From Nitrospinota bacterium (GTDB lineage Bacteria > UBA8248), in assembly GCA_003506735.1 (NCBI GenBank), contig DNYS01000191.1, forward strand, positions 5,298 to 17,297: a stretch of 12,000 nucleotides of DNA. The letters run 5' to 3'. Below the pieces are notes generated by a model. It was not told the DNA's origin, made no database searches, and worked only from the letters and a program-made list of their open reading frames with translations. This document shows positions 1 to 6,601 of the stretch, piece by piece; the first letter of the stretch is position 1; each line of letters begins with the position of its first letter. The translations under genes were made by a program, and so were the position numbers.

Positions 1-374
1 TTGAGGCGAGGCGTGTGAATCCAGAGCCGTTTGCCGTTCGAGACGATGAGCTGGTTTTCCGGCTCGGTGTAAACGGCCCGAATCCGCCCGGGCTTGTAAA
101 GAATGATTCGCCCTTTCGAGCGTGTAATCCGGCCGAGAGAGCGGAGGTGGTTTTCTTGCTCAAAATTGGCCTTTAGCGTCCGGGTCTCTTCATATTTTTT
201 CTGGATACGGGAGATAATCTCCGTGGTTCGTCGATCGGCCTGGCCCCTCCGCGAATTGGACGGAGAAAGTTCCGCGCCGCCGACTGCGGCTGGCGCGTAA
301 AACAAGAGGAAGACGATGAGTGCGCTCCCGAAAACCTCCCCCCGATTAGCCCGCAATTGCGTGTTTACCCTCAT
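1..374 (-). CDS. lolA: Outer-membrane lipoprotein carrier protein LolA (partial, C-terminus beyond window)
   Basis: Periplasmic chaperone that takes lipoproteins from the LolCDE transporter and hands them to the outer membrane. Reading down from ATG at 374, about 124 codons stay open to the window edge. Residues 1-33 look like a Sec signal peptide: a basic start, a hydrophobic core (ALIVFLLFYAPAAV) and a small-residue cleavage region near GGA. The mature part has the LolA pattern: a helix beginning IISRIQKKYEETRTLKANFEQ, then GRIILYKPGRIRAVYTEP, then QLIVSNGKRLWIHTP, matching the family's P-G-R-xR-x-x-Y and 'DGK-lW-Y-P' strands. In-frame ATGs at 395 and 404 are possible, but 404 lies in the -10 box and 395 would be almost leaderless; 374 has AAAGGG about 7 nt upstream. 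It has its own promoter, so it is probably not simply the tail of the pur genes. The identification rests on N-terminal family features only. Confidence 0.88.
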   Translation of the reverse strand, partial: MRVNTQLRANRGEVFGSALIVFLLFYAPAAVGGAELSPSNSRRGQADRRTTEIISRIQKKYEETRTLKANFEQENHLRSLGRITRSKGRIILYKPGRIRAVYTEPENQLIVSNGKRLWIHTPRL

Positions 375-402
375 TAAAATGCCCTTTTCAGCCATCCACC
401 GC

Positions 403-432
403 ATTCTAGAAACGCCCCCTGATGCCTGTCAA
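403..432 (-). promoter_or_regulatory. Sigma70-type promoter for lolA
   Basis: On the minus strand a perfect -35 box TTGACA (432-427) is followed, after an 18-bp spacer, by TAGAAT (408-403), one mismatch from the consensus -10. The predicted transcription start is near 396, leaving a leader of about 20 nt that contains the AAAGGG ribosome-binding site before ATG 374. It lies in the only long AT-rich non-coding gap of the window, as expected for a real promoter. Read from sequence only. Confidence 0.75.
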
Positions 433-499
433 GGAATGAATAATCCATAATGCGAGAAAGGTCACTAAATTCCATCGCTTACAGGCATTTTTGTTTCTT

Positions 500-542
500 T
501 TCCGCGATATTTGATTTGAGATTTATTCAAATCAAGCGGGAA
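500..542 (-). repeat. Stem-loop just after the purN stop codon
   Basis: A perfect 9-bp inverted repeat (TTGATTTGA at 511-519, TCAAATCAA at 527-535) encloses a 7-nt loop. The stem can be extended by TTCCCGC against GCGGAA on the minus strand (536-542 and 500-505), with a 5-nt bulge on one side and one extra C. It starts 2 nt after the purN stop. No U-run follows it on the minus strand (the following bases are A-rich), so it is not a classical intrinsic terminator. It may protect the 3' end of the pur transcript or act in termination by another route. The rest of the 375-544 gap holds only the lolA promoter and leader. Confidence 0.45.
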
Positions 543-544
543 CC

Positions 545-1225
545 CTACCGCGAAGACGGCGAGAGACCTGTAGGTGGAGACCAGAATCCATCGACAACGC
601 CTTCGTGCATATTTTCCAGGCAGACCCGGTTTTTTTCCAGGCGAACCTTGCCCTCGGCGATGAGGCTGACGGCCAGCGGGTAAATTTGATGCTCGAATCC
701 AAGAATTCTCGCGGAAAGTGTATCCTCATCGTCATCCGATAGAACCGGCACCGCAGCCTGAAGAATGATGGGCCCTGTATCCACGCCCTCGTCGATATAA
801 TGGACGGTGCATCCCGCAATTCGAACCCTTGCGCGGAGGGCCTTTCGCTGGGCGTGCAATCCGGGAAAACTCGGCAAAAGCGAGGGATGAATATTGATAA
901 TTCTTCCCGAAAAACGCGCGACAAATTCGGGCGATAAAATACGCATATACCCCGCGCAACAGATTAATCCACAGTTTTCCGCCTCGATTTCCCGGGCCAG
1001 GCGATTCTCGTACCCATCACCGGAAGGGTCCACCCACCGGGCGAGCATGCCGGCTTTTCTGGCACGATCCAGCGCAGGGGCGTCCGATTTATCGCTGAAA
1101 ACGCACACCATTTTGGCTGGAAACGACGGCTCGCGGGCCGCATCGAGCAGGGCCTGAAGATTCGAACCCCGGCCAGAGGCCAGAACGGCCACCCGGAGTC
1201 TGTCTCCCATTCCTTCCGGGCTCAC
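545..1225 (-). CDS. purN: Phosphoribosylglycinamide formyltransferase (GAR transformylase) PurN
   Basis: Third step of IMP synthesis: transfers formyl from 10-formyl-THF to GAR in the cytosol. The N-terminus carries the phosphate-binding GRGSN loop (about residues 18-22). The catalytic block NIHPSLLPSFPG (about 111-122) supplies the Asn and His of the active site, and the Asp of EGVDTGP (about 149) completes the triad, so the enzyme looks intact. I chose GTG at 1225 because it overlaps the purM stop as GTGA and has GGGAG 8 nt upstream, giving 226 residues, a little longer than the usual 190-215. ATG at 1210 is the alternative, but its purine-rich AAGGA is directly adjacent and poorly spaced. 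The tight purM-purN junction suggests translational coupling. The next gene, lolA, has its own promoter. Confidence 0.95.
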   Translation of the reverse strand: MSPEGMGDRLRVAVLASGRGSNLQALLDAAREPSFPAKMVCVFSDKSDAPALDRARKAGMLARWVDPSGDGYENRLAREIEAENCGLICCAGYMRILSPEFVARFSGRIINIHPSLLPSFPGLHAQRKALRARVRIAGCTVHYIDEGVDTGPIILQAAVPVLSDDDEDTLSARILGFEHQIYPLAVSLIAEGKVRLEKNRVCLENMHEGVVDGFWSPPTGLSPSSR

Positions 1226-2286
1226 AGGTCCACTCCCTCGATGCGCACGGCACCGCCAACCTTCCCCTCTCGAACCTCTCCGGCCCGGCAAGGGGTCTCG
1301 CCAGCCTCTGCCAATGCCGCCAATGCGCCATCGGCCCCCCCGGGGCTTACCGCAATGACCATCCCGAGACCCATATTGAAGGTCCTGAACATTTCGGCGC
1401 GCTCGACGGGTCCACGTTTTTCGATTTCTCGAAAAATTCCGGGCACCTGCCAGCTTGGGGGTTTCAACACCGCCTGCGATCCGGGCGGCATGATCCGGGC
1501 GACGTTTCCGGGAAGGCCGCCCCCTGTTATATGGGCAACCGCATGCACCGCCGGGTTCTCACGAATGGCGGCGATGGCTCCCGCGTATATCTTGGTGGGC
1601 TCGAGCAGTATCTCTCCCAGAGTGGGTCCCGGTTTGGAAAAAACTGATTCCGATGCCCATTCGGCCGGATCCTCGAACACTCGGCGGACCAGGGAGTAGC
1701 CGTTGCTGTGCAGGCCCGATGAGGGCAAGCCGATGAGCACATCTCCCGCTCGAACTTTCGCAGCCCCCAAAATTTTTTTCCCCTCGGCGACGCCGACCGC
1801 AAACCCTGAGATGTCGTACACGCCGGGCTCGTAAAAATCGGGCATTTCGGCGGTTTCCCCACCGAGTAAAACGCACCCCGCCTGCCGGCAACCATCGGCA
1901 ATGCCGCCGACGACCGCAGCCAGCACTTCGGAATCAAGCTTTCCAGCCGCGATATAGTCGAGGAAAAATAAGGGGGTGGCCCCCGACGTCAAGACATCGT
2001 TCACGCACATCGCCACCAGGTCGATTCCGATGGTGGCGTGCCGGCCGAGGTGCTGGGCTACCTTCAGTTTGGTGCCCACGCCGTCCGTCCCCGAAACGAG
2101 GATGGGATCGCGCAACCCCTCTCCGAGCCGGAACAACCCCGCGAATTCGGATCCGTCCCCGAGAATGCGGCTCGAATGCGCCCCGTGGGTGGAGCGCAAG
2201 GCGCTTGCGATTTTATCGGCGAAATTCTCACCGGCGGCCACATCCACGCCTGCCGATTGGTAGGTCAGGGCCGGTCGATCGCTCAA
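1222..2286 (-). CDS. purM: Phosphoribosylformylglycinamidine cyclo-ligase (AIR synthetase) PurM
   Basis: Fifth step of purine synthesis: ATP-dependent ring closure of FGAM to AIR. At 354 residues it is the normal family length. Hallmarks in order are GTDGVGTK (about 66-73), the DLVAMCVNDVLTSGATPLFFLDY block (about 89-111), the GGETAEMPDFY motif, GLPSSGLHSNGYSLVR, and the C-terminal HITGGGLPGNVARI and MFRTFNMGLGM segments. The start is TTG at 2286, with AAGGA 7 nt upstream and no closer in-frame ATG that keeps the N-terminal SAGVD segment. A 42-bp gap with no visible promoter or terminator separates it from the receiver-LpxC gene, so it is probably co-transcribed with that gene. The GTGA overlap with purN shows the two purine genes form one unit. 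Confidence 0.97.
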   Translation of the reverse strand: MSDRPALTYQSAGVDVAAGENFADKIASALRSTHGAHSSRILGDGSEFAGLFRLGEGLRDPILVSGTDGVGTKLKVAQHLGRHATIGIDLVAMCVNDVLTSGATPLFFLDYIAAGKLDSEVLAAVVGGIADGCRQAGCVLLGGETAEMPDFYEPGVYDISGFAVGVAEGKKILGAAKVRAGDVLIGLPSSGLHSNGYSLVRRVFEDPAEWASESVFSKPGPTLGEILLEPTKIYAGAIAAIRENPAVHAVAHITGGGLPGNVARIMPPGSQAVLKPPSWQVPGIFREIEKRGPVERAEMFRTFNMGLGMVIAVSPGGADGALAALAEAGETPCRAGEVREGKVGGAVRIEGVDL

Positions 2287-2328
2287 TTCCGGTTCCTTTG
2301 GAGAAGTCGTTTCAGGTATGCCTCCCGG

Positions 2329-3672
2329 TTAAAGGAGGGCTTTGCCGATGAGCCGAACCAGGCCGACATTGTGGCGGTGGCCCGAACGCGAGGCGATAAT
2401 TTTTCCTTCCACCGGGCGGCCCAACAAATATATATCGCCGAAAATGTCGAGAATTTTATGGCGCACAAACTCGTCCTCGAAGCGAAGTTCGGTGTTTACC
2501 ACTCGCTCCTTATCGACAAGGATGACATTGCCCCAGCGGCCGCCCTCCCCCAGGCCCATCTCCTCCAGCGCTTCGAGCTCCCAGCTAAAACTAAATGTCC
2601 GTGCGGGAGCGACTTCCCGTTGAAAGGATTCGACGCTATCGTGGCGGTACTCGAATGATTGCTTGCCGATGGGCCTGGGCAGGTCCAGGTCGTAGGAGAC
2701 GGAGAAACCCTCGCCCGGTTCCACCCGGATATATCCATCCGGCGATCCGGGATCGCCATATTCGAGTACGTCCTCGATAACGATGGAAGGCAGTTCGTCC
2801 GGCTGATCGACAAGGCCGGCGTCCTCGATTAAGCGGCAAAACTCCAGCGACGATCCGTCCATGTTCGGCACCTCTTCGCTCAGCTTTACCAGAAGATTGG
2901 AAACTCCGTAGGCATGGAGGACGCTCATCAAGTGCTCAATTGTCCGGGCAACGATTTCGCCATCCCTGAGATTGGTGGCGTGATTGGTGTTATCGACGAA
3001 CTCCGCCCGGGCCCCCACGGTTTCGTTCGTGGTCAGGCTCCCGAAGCGAATCCCGCTGCCAGGGGGAAGAGGCTCGAGAATTAAACCCGTTTTCAGGCCC
3101 GAGTGAAGCCCACGGCCATAGAGGACCACGCTCTTGTCGATCGTTCTCTGGGGCCGCTCGAAAGAGAAAGAATTGGCCGAACCCACGGATGAGACAGCCT
3201 CCTGACCGGGGACATTCCAGGCGCTTTCGCGATGATTGACAACGCGAGGCTTCCGTTTTGCGCGGCGCGGTTTTTTTCCAGAGGCCGCACCGGAATCCTT
3301 GAGCCTTCTATTGCGCACCGCCAACCCGATGACGCGGAGAACGGACTCCATGGAAAGAGGTTTTTCGATGAAATCGAAAGCTCCCATTTTTGTCGCAGCG
3401 ACCGCCGTCTCGATGGTCCCGTGCCCGGACATGACGACCACTTCGGTTTCCGGATGCATGTTTTTAACTGCCTGAAGCGTCTTGATTCCGTCGATTCCGG
3501 GCATCCAGACATCCACCAACACGACATCGGGAGATTCCGAGCGAACCAGGTCCAGGGCCGTCTCCCCAGATGTGGCCTTGAGCGTGCGGTAGCCCTCATC
3601 TTCAAGGATGCCCTCGAGACTGGAGATTATGCTTTCTTCGTCGTCGACAATAAGAATTTGCCCCTTATCCAA
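2329..3672 (-). CDS. Fusion protein: NtrX-like response-regulator receiver domain + LpxC (UDP-3-O-acyl-GlcNAc deacetylase)
   Basis: Two enzyme-grade modules in one 447-residue frame. Residues 1-125 form a receiver domain with acidic pocket D10/D11, phosphoacceptor D54 (VDVWMPGIDG), switch S82 and K104 (EKP); its closest resemblance is to NtrX receivers. A basic, low-complexity linker (126-173, with KKPRRAKRKPR) follows. Residues 174-447 are LpxC, which deacetylates UDP-3-O-acyl-GlcNAc, the committed step of lipid A synthesis. LpxC residues visible are GRGLHSG, E246/H247 (TIEHL), MDGSS (271-275), PARTF, zinc ligands H405 and D409 (RHKILD), and H432 (SGH). Both halves look functional. The start is TTG at 3672, right after an in-frame TGA, with GAGAGGA upstream, and it overlaps the end of the kinase gene by 8 bp. 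No AAA+ or helix-turn-helix domain is present. Phosphorylation by the upstream kinase and control of deacetylase activity are inferred. Confidence 0.93.
   Translation of the reverse strand: MDKGQILIVDDEESIISSLEGILEDEGYRTLKATSGETALDLVRSESPDVVLVDVWMPGIDGIKTLQAVKNMHPETEVVVMSGHGTIETAVAATKMGAFDFIEKPLSMESVLRVIGLAVRNRRLKDSGAASGKKPRRAKRKPRVVNHRESAWNVPGQEAVSSVGSANSFSFERPQRTIDKSVVLYGRGLHSGLKTGLILEPLPPGSGIRFGSLTTNETVGARAEFVDNTNHATNLRDGEIVARTIEHLMSVLHAYGVSNLLVKLSEEVPNMDGSSLEFCRLIEDAGLVDQPDELPSIVIEDVLEYGDPGSPDGYIRVEPGEGFSVSYDLDLPRPIGKQSFEYRHDSVESFQREVAPARTFSFSWELEALEEMGLGEGGRWGNVILVDKERVVNTELRFEDEFVRHKILDIFGDIYLLGRPVEGKIIASRSGHRHNVGLVRLIGKALL
3184..3203 (-). promoter_or_regulatory. Possible internal ribosome-binding site and GTG start for free LpxC
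   Basis: Inside the linker of the receiver-LpxC gene, the full anti-SD complement AGGAGG (3203-3198) stands 11 nt before an in-frame GTG (3186-3184, Val163). Starting there would give a 285-residue protein whose first ten or so residues precede the conserved LpxC N-terminus. The spacing is longer than ideal, and the hexamer may simply reflect the codons for Gln-Glu-Ala, so this is tentative. Confidence 0.25.
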
Positions 3673-5929
3673 TCACTGCCGTCCTCTCGATTTCTGCGGG
3701 TATGGGCGCTGATGATGCGACGGGGAGATTGATTCGGAATATAGAACCCTGCGGCCGGTTATCCCGCACAGTGATGGTACCGTTGTGATCGTCCACAATC
3801 CGGTGGCAGATAGCAAGGCCAAGACCCGAGCCCTGAAATTTGGTGGAGAAATAAGGGGAGAAAATATGCTCCTTGTTCTCCACGGGGATTCCCTTCCCCT
3901 CGTCGGAAATCTCGATGACCACCTGATTCCGTTCGGTGTTCAAATGGGCGTGAACCTTGACCTCTCCCTCGGCATCCATGGAATCAAATGCATTTTCCAG
4001 CAGGTTGATCAAGACGCGTTGAATTTGATCGGGATCGGCCATGATAGAAGGCAGCTTGCCGCGGATTTCCTGGCCGAGCGACAAATCCCCCCGGCGGCTC
4101 CTGTAAAGATTGACCACCTGATCGATGAGCGAGGCAATCAGGCAGGGCCGAAGGCGCGGTTCGGGCATCCGGGCGAAGCGGCTGAATTCGTTCACCAATT
4201 CCATGAGCCCCTGCACTTGATGGATAATGGTGTCGGTGGCAATTTCGAATACCTCGGGAAAATCCACCGCCTTTTGCTCGAACTTTCGGCGCATTCTTTC
4301 GGTGGAAAGCTGAATGGGCGTGAGCGGGTTCTTGATTTCGTGGGCGATGCCCTGGGCCACCTCCCGCCATGCCGCCACTTTTTGGGCGCGAATGAGGGCC
4401 GACAGATCGTCGAAAACGACCACCGCGCCGAGATGCCTCTCGTCCGCGTCCCGGAGCAATGTGAGGCTCGCCCGCAGGGCCAGGAGCTGACCGTCGATCA
4501 GGACATCGACCTGTTCGGAAACGCTCTTGCGGCCCTCCTCGCGCATCGTCCGCAGAAACCGCCGGATGGGCTCGAGGTGCTGGGCCTTGAATACCTGGTT
4601 GAACGGCTTGCCGAGGGCCCATTCCGGCTCAATGCGGAGAAGTTCGCCGGCGGCGTTATTCAGGATGGTAACCCTTCCCCTGCGGTTGATGGACACCACG
4701 CCGGTACCGATATGTTCGAGCATGGCCTCCATGTAGCGGCGTCTTTGGTCTATTTCGGCGCTCGATCGCTGGAGGTCCAAGGTCGCGTCTTCGATTTTCC
4801 TTTTATTGGCCATCAGTTCCTGCGTCATGATGTTGAACGAATCGACCAGGATTCCCACTTCGCCGTCGGCCTGGACATCCACCCGTTGGTCCAGGTCGCC
4901 TTCGGCGACGGAGCGGGTGGCCTCGGCCAGTTTTTCTATCGCCACCGTGATGCCGCGGGCGATGTAGAAGCCGAACCAAGTGGCCGCAAACAGGATCAGG
5001 AGCGTGATGAGGAGAAATGTAATGATATAGCTCGCCTTGATTGGATTTTTCGACAGTTCGATTTCCTTGTAGTCCTTGTAGGCAATGATCATGTCCTTCA
5101 TCTTCGCGGCGAGCCGCTCTGGAATATACCGGGAAACCACGACGAAACCCGTCACCTTGGAGCGCGACTTGATGGGCACAACGCCGTGAATGGCATCGCC
5201 ATCGCCCCAACTTTCCACGCTTGATCGGGTCTCCCCCTGCAGTACCTTCTCGACGTATGCCTGATTGGGGGAAAAAACCATCGCCGAGGGGATGTTTTCC
5301 CGAATGTCGTAGGCCAGACTTTTGCGATCGGCGTTGAACAGCTGAATCGCGTCCGCTCGGTAATTTCCCCTGACGGCCTTGATATGGGCCTTCAAAAGGC
5401 GGGCATTCTTGAGGCCGCTCCACCCTCTTTCCTCGATATCCTTGGCCAAACTCTTCGCGCTGGCCAGCGCGTCCCGCTCGGTCTCGCGGTAATAGGTTTC
5501 GACCACCAGGACCGAGCCTTTGAGGGCGCCTTCGACTTTCATGTTGAAGATCGTGTTGAAGCTTTGATTAATGAGGCCGCTCGCGATCAGGAACAAGGCC
5601 ACCGAGGGCACCAGGGTAAAACCGACGAACGCACCAATGAGCTTCACCTGAAGCCGAAGGCCGCCCGGTCCCTTTTGCGAGGATTGATAAAGACGAACGA
5701 GGTTTCGAACGATCAGCAGGCCCAAGACCATCAAAAGGATGATGTTGAGATTGACGAGAGCGAACACCACCACATTGTTCAGTAGCGGCGTTCCCGGCTC
5801 CAGTTCCTTGAAATAAATCCAGGCGGTCAACAAAAGGACCGTAATGCCGATCAGGCCGAGAGTCGCCCTTCGAATATTCTTTCGCCGGCGTGCGGTGATT
5901 TCCTCGTAATCCAGGCTCGTGGGATACAT
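3665..5929 (-). CDS. ntrY: NtrY-type membrane sensor histidine kinase
   Basis: Inner-membrane histidine kinase of the NtrY family, 754 residues. Hydrophobic segments at about 22-40, 51-76 and 95-119 are followed by an extracytoplasmic sensor region and a fourth segment near 300-322. Next come HAMP (about 320-375), a PAS domain (VVSINRRGRVTILNNAAGELL, in the low 400s) and the HisKA H-box IAHEIKNPLTPIQLS with phospho-acceptor H530. The ATPase has N-box NLLENAFDSM, G1 DEGKGIP, F-box FSPYFSTK and G2 GSGLGLAICHRIV, so the kinase looks complete. ATG at 5929 follows the DUF4390 stop by 3 nt. The gene ends inside the start of the receiver-LpxC gene, so the usual NtrX partner is replaced by that fusion. 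In known systems NtrY/NtrX responds to nitrogen, redox or envelope state; the cue here is unknown. Confidence 0.93.
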   Translation of the reverse strand: MYPTSLDYEEITARRRKNIRRATLGLIGITVLLLTAWIYFKELEPGTPLLNNVVVFALVNLNIILLMVLGLLIVRNLVRLYQSSQKGPGGLRLQVKLIGAFVGFTLVPSVALFLIASGLINQSFNTIFNMKVEGALKGSVLVVETYYRETERDALASAKSLAKDIEERGWSGLKNARLLKAHIKAVRGNYRADAIQLFNADRKSLAYDIRENIPSAMVFSPNQAYVEKVLQGETRSSVESWGDGDAIHGVVPIKSRSKVTGFVVVSRYIPERLAAKMKDMIIAYKDYKEIELSKNPIKASYIITFLLITLLILFAATWFGFYIARGITVAIEKLAEATRSVAEGDLDQRVDVQADGEVGILVDSFNIMTQELMANKRKIEDATLDLQRSSAEIDQRRRYMEAMLEHIGTGVVSINRRGRVTILNNAAGELLRIEPEWALGKPFNQVFKAQHLEPIRRFLRTMREEGRKSVSEQVDVLIDGQLLALRASLTLLRDADERHLGAVVVFDDLSALIRAQKVAAWREVAQGIAHEIKNPLTPIQLSTERMRRKFEQKAVDFPEVFEIATDTIIHQVQGLMELVNEFSRFARMPEPRLRPCLIASLIDQVVNLYRSRRGDLSLGQEIRGKLPSIMADPDQIQRVLINLLENAFDSMDAEGEVKVHAHLNTERNQVVIEISDEGKGIPVENKEHIFSPYFSTKFQGSGLGLAICHRIVDDHNGTITVRDNRPQGSIFRINLPVASSAPIPAEIERTAVIG

Positions 5930-5932
5930 CGC

Positions 5933-6547
5933 CTACATGCCCTTTGCGTCGAAGAGGGGAGAAGCGGCCCACGGTGTCTTGTTAGCCAGGAAGGAGAGCA
6001 TGTAGTTGAAAGGAAATGAGAAATCCACCGAATTAAGCTTGGCGCGGACCTGGATATAATAGCGCTCGTTGGGATTCAGATCGCCGACCTGCGCTATCTC
6101 GTGGCCATTGATATCCGCCATCCAGTTCATCATTTCCTTCCGGCTTTTCGTAACTTTCTCGATTTTTTCATCCGAACCGTTTTGAGAGGTGAAGGTATAC
6201 GCCTTTTTCAGGGTGTCATATTTAATCATGTGGACCAGCGTTTGGCGGTCCACCTCGGTGTCGTAGATGAGGACTCTGTGCCGCATCAAGGCGATTTCGA
6301 AGGTAAAACGCGTGGTCACCCCGCTTTGAAGAGCTTCGAACACCTTGGGCGAGAATGCAGCGCGCAACGATACAAATGCGAGGAGGCGGCCCTGCTTTTC
6401 CACGACCACCATATCCCGAATCTCGGGCGAACTCCCGTTTTCCGATGCACCAATGGCTGGTAACCCGGTCCCCGCCAGCAACAAAATGGAGCCAGCCGTT
6501 AAGATCGATCGCCATAATGTGGTGAAATACATCAACTTACCGCTCAT
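5933..6547 (-). CDS. Secreted DUF4390 protein preceding the kinase gene
   Basis: Predicted exported protein of 204 residues. The N-terminus (MSGKLMYFTTLWRSILTAG and following) is a signal peptide with a hydrophobic core and likely cleavage after AIGA-S. The mature part carries the DUF4390 signature: a strand ending in LRAAFSPKVFEALQSGV, then TTRFTFEIALMRHR, then TLVHMIKYDTLKKAYTF, with a C-terminal Tyr/Val beta segment. The function of the family is not known; it recurs beside ntrY genes, so a periplasmic partner or modulator of the kinase is a reasonable inference. I chose ATG 6547, preceded by GGGAGAGG at good spacing, over upstream TTG 6565 and ATG 6559, which have no ribosome-binding site and lie at or near the predicted transcription start. 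Only 3 nt separate it from the kinase gene. Confidence 0.82.
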   Translation of the reverse strand: MSGKLMYFTTLWRSILTAGSILLLAGTGLPAIGASENGSSPEIRDMVVVEKQGRLLAFVSLRAAFSPKVFEALQSGVTTRFTFEIALMRHRVLIYDTEVDRQTLVHMIKYDTLKKAYTFTSQNGSDEKIEKVTKSRKEMMNWMADINGHEIAQVGDLNPNERYYIQVRAKLNSVDFSFPFNYMLSFLANKTPWAASPLFDAKGM

Positions 6548-6552
6548 GCCCT

Positions 6553-6570
6553 CTCCCATAATCAAGGGAG
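6553..6570 (-). promoter_or_regulatory. Hairpin over the DUF4390 ribosome-binding site
   Basis: On the minus strand CTCCC (6570-6566) can pair with GGGAG (6557-6553) across an 8-nt loop. The second arm is part of the ribosome-binding site for ATG 6547. The first arm lies at or just upstream of the transcription start predicted for the adjacent promoter, so only transcripts reading through from mutS would carry both arms. The stem is just 5 bp, so significance is uncertain. Confidence 0.3.
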
Positions 6571-6571
6571 G

Positions 6572-6601
6572 ATTATATCCCCTTTATCCCTCAGGGCTCA
6601 A
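6572..6601 (-). promoter_or_regulatory. Promoter for the DUF4390 - kinase - receiver-LpxC operon
   Basis: A perfect -10 box TATAAT (6577-6572) lies 18 bp downstream of TTGAGC (6601-6596), which matches the -35 consensus at four of six positions. The -35 overlaps the mutS stop region. The transcription start would fall near 6565, giving a leader of about 18 nt containing GGGAGAGG before ATG 6547. This separates the envelope-signalling genes from the mutS group, although read-through remains possible because no terminator is visible after mutS. Confidence 0.6.

Noticed and set aside
103..300. 65-codon plus-strand frame near the left edge
   Set aside because: The minus strand here encodes the LolA N-terminus and signal peptide, so this frame is a shadow.
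500..542. Intrinsic terminator after purN
   Set aside because: The stem-loop is good, but no U-rich run follows on the minus strand; recorded only as a stem-loop.
1226..1291. Upstream extension of purN to 1291
   Set aside because: It would lie inside purM and adds a low-complexity Arg/Gly-rich segment unlike PurN. GTG 1225 overlapping the purM stop is far more plausible.
3785..5224. Long open frame of 479 codons on the plus strand, opposite the kinase gene
   Set aside because: It lies wholly antisense to a well-supported kinase whose motifs are intact. Its translation shows no recognisable domain, and such frames are common opposite GC-rich genes.
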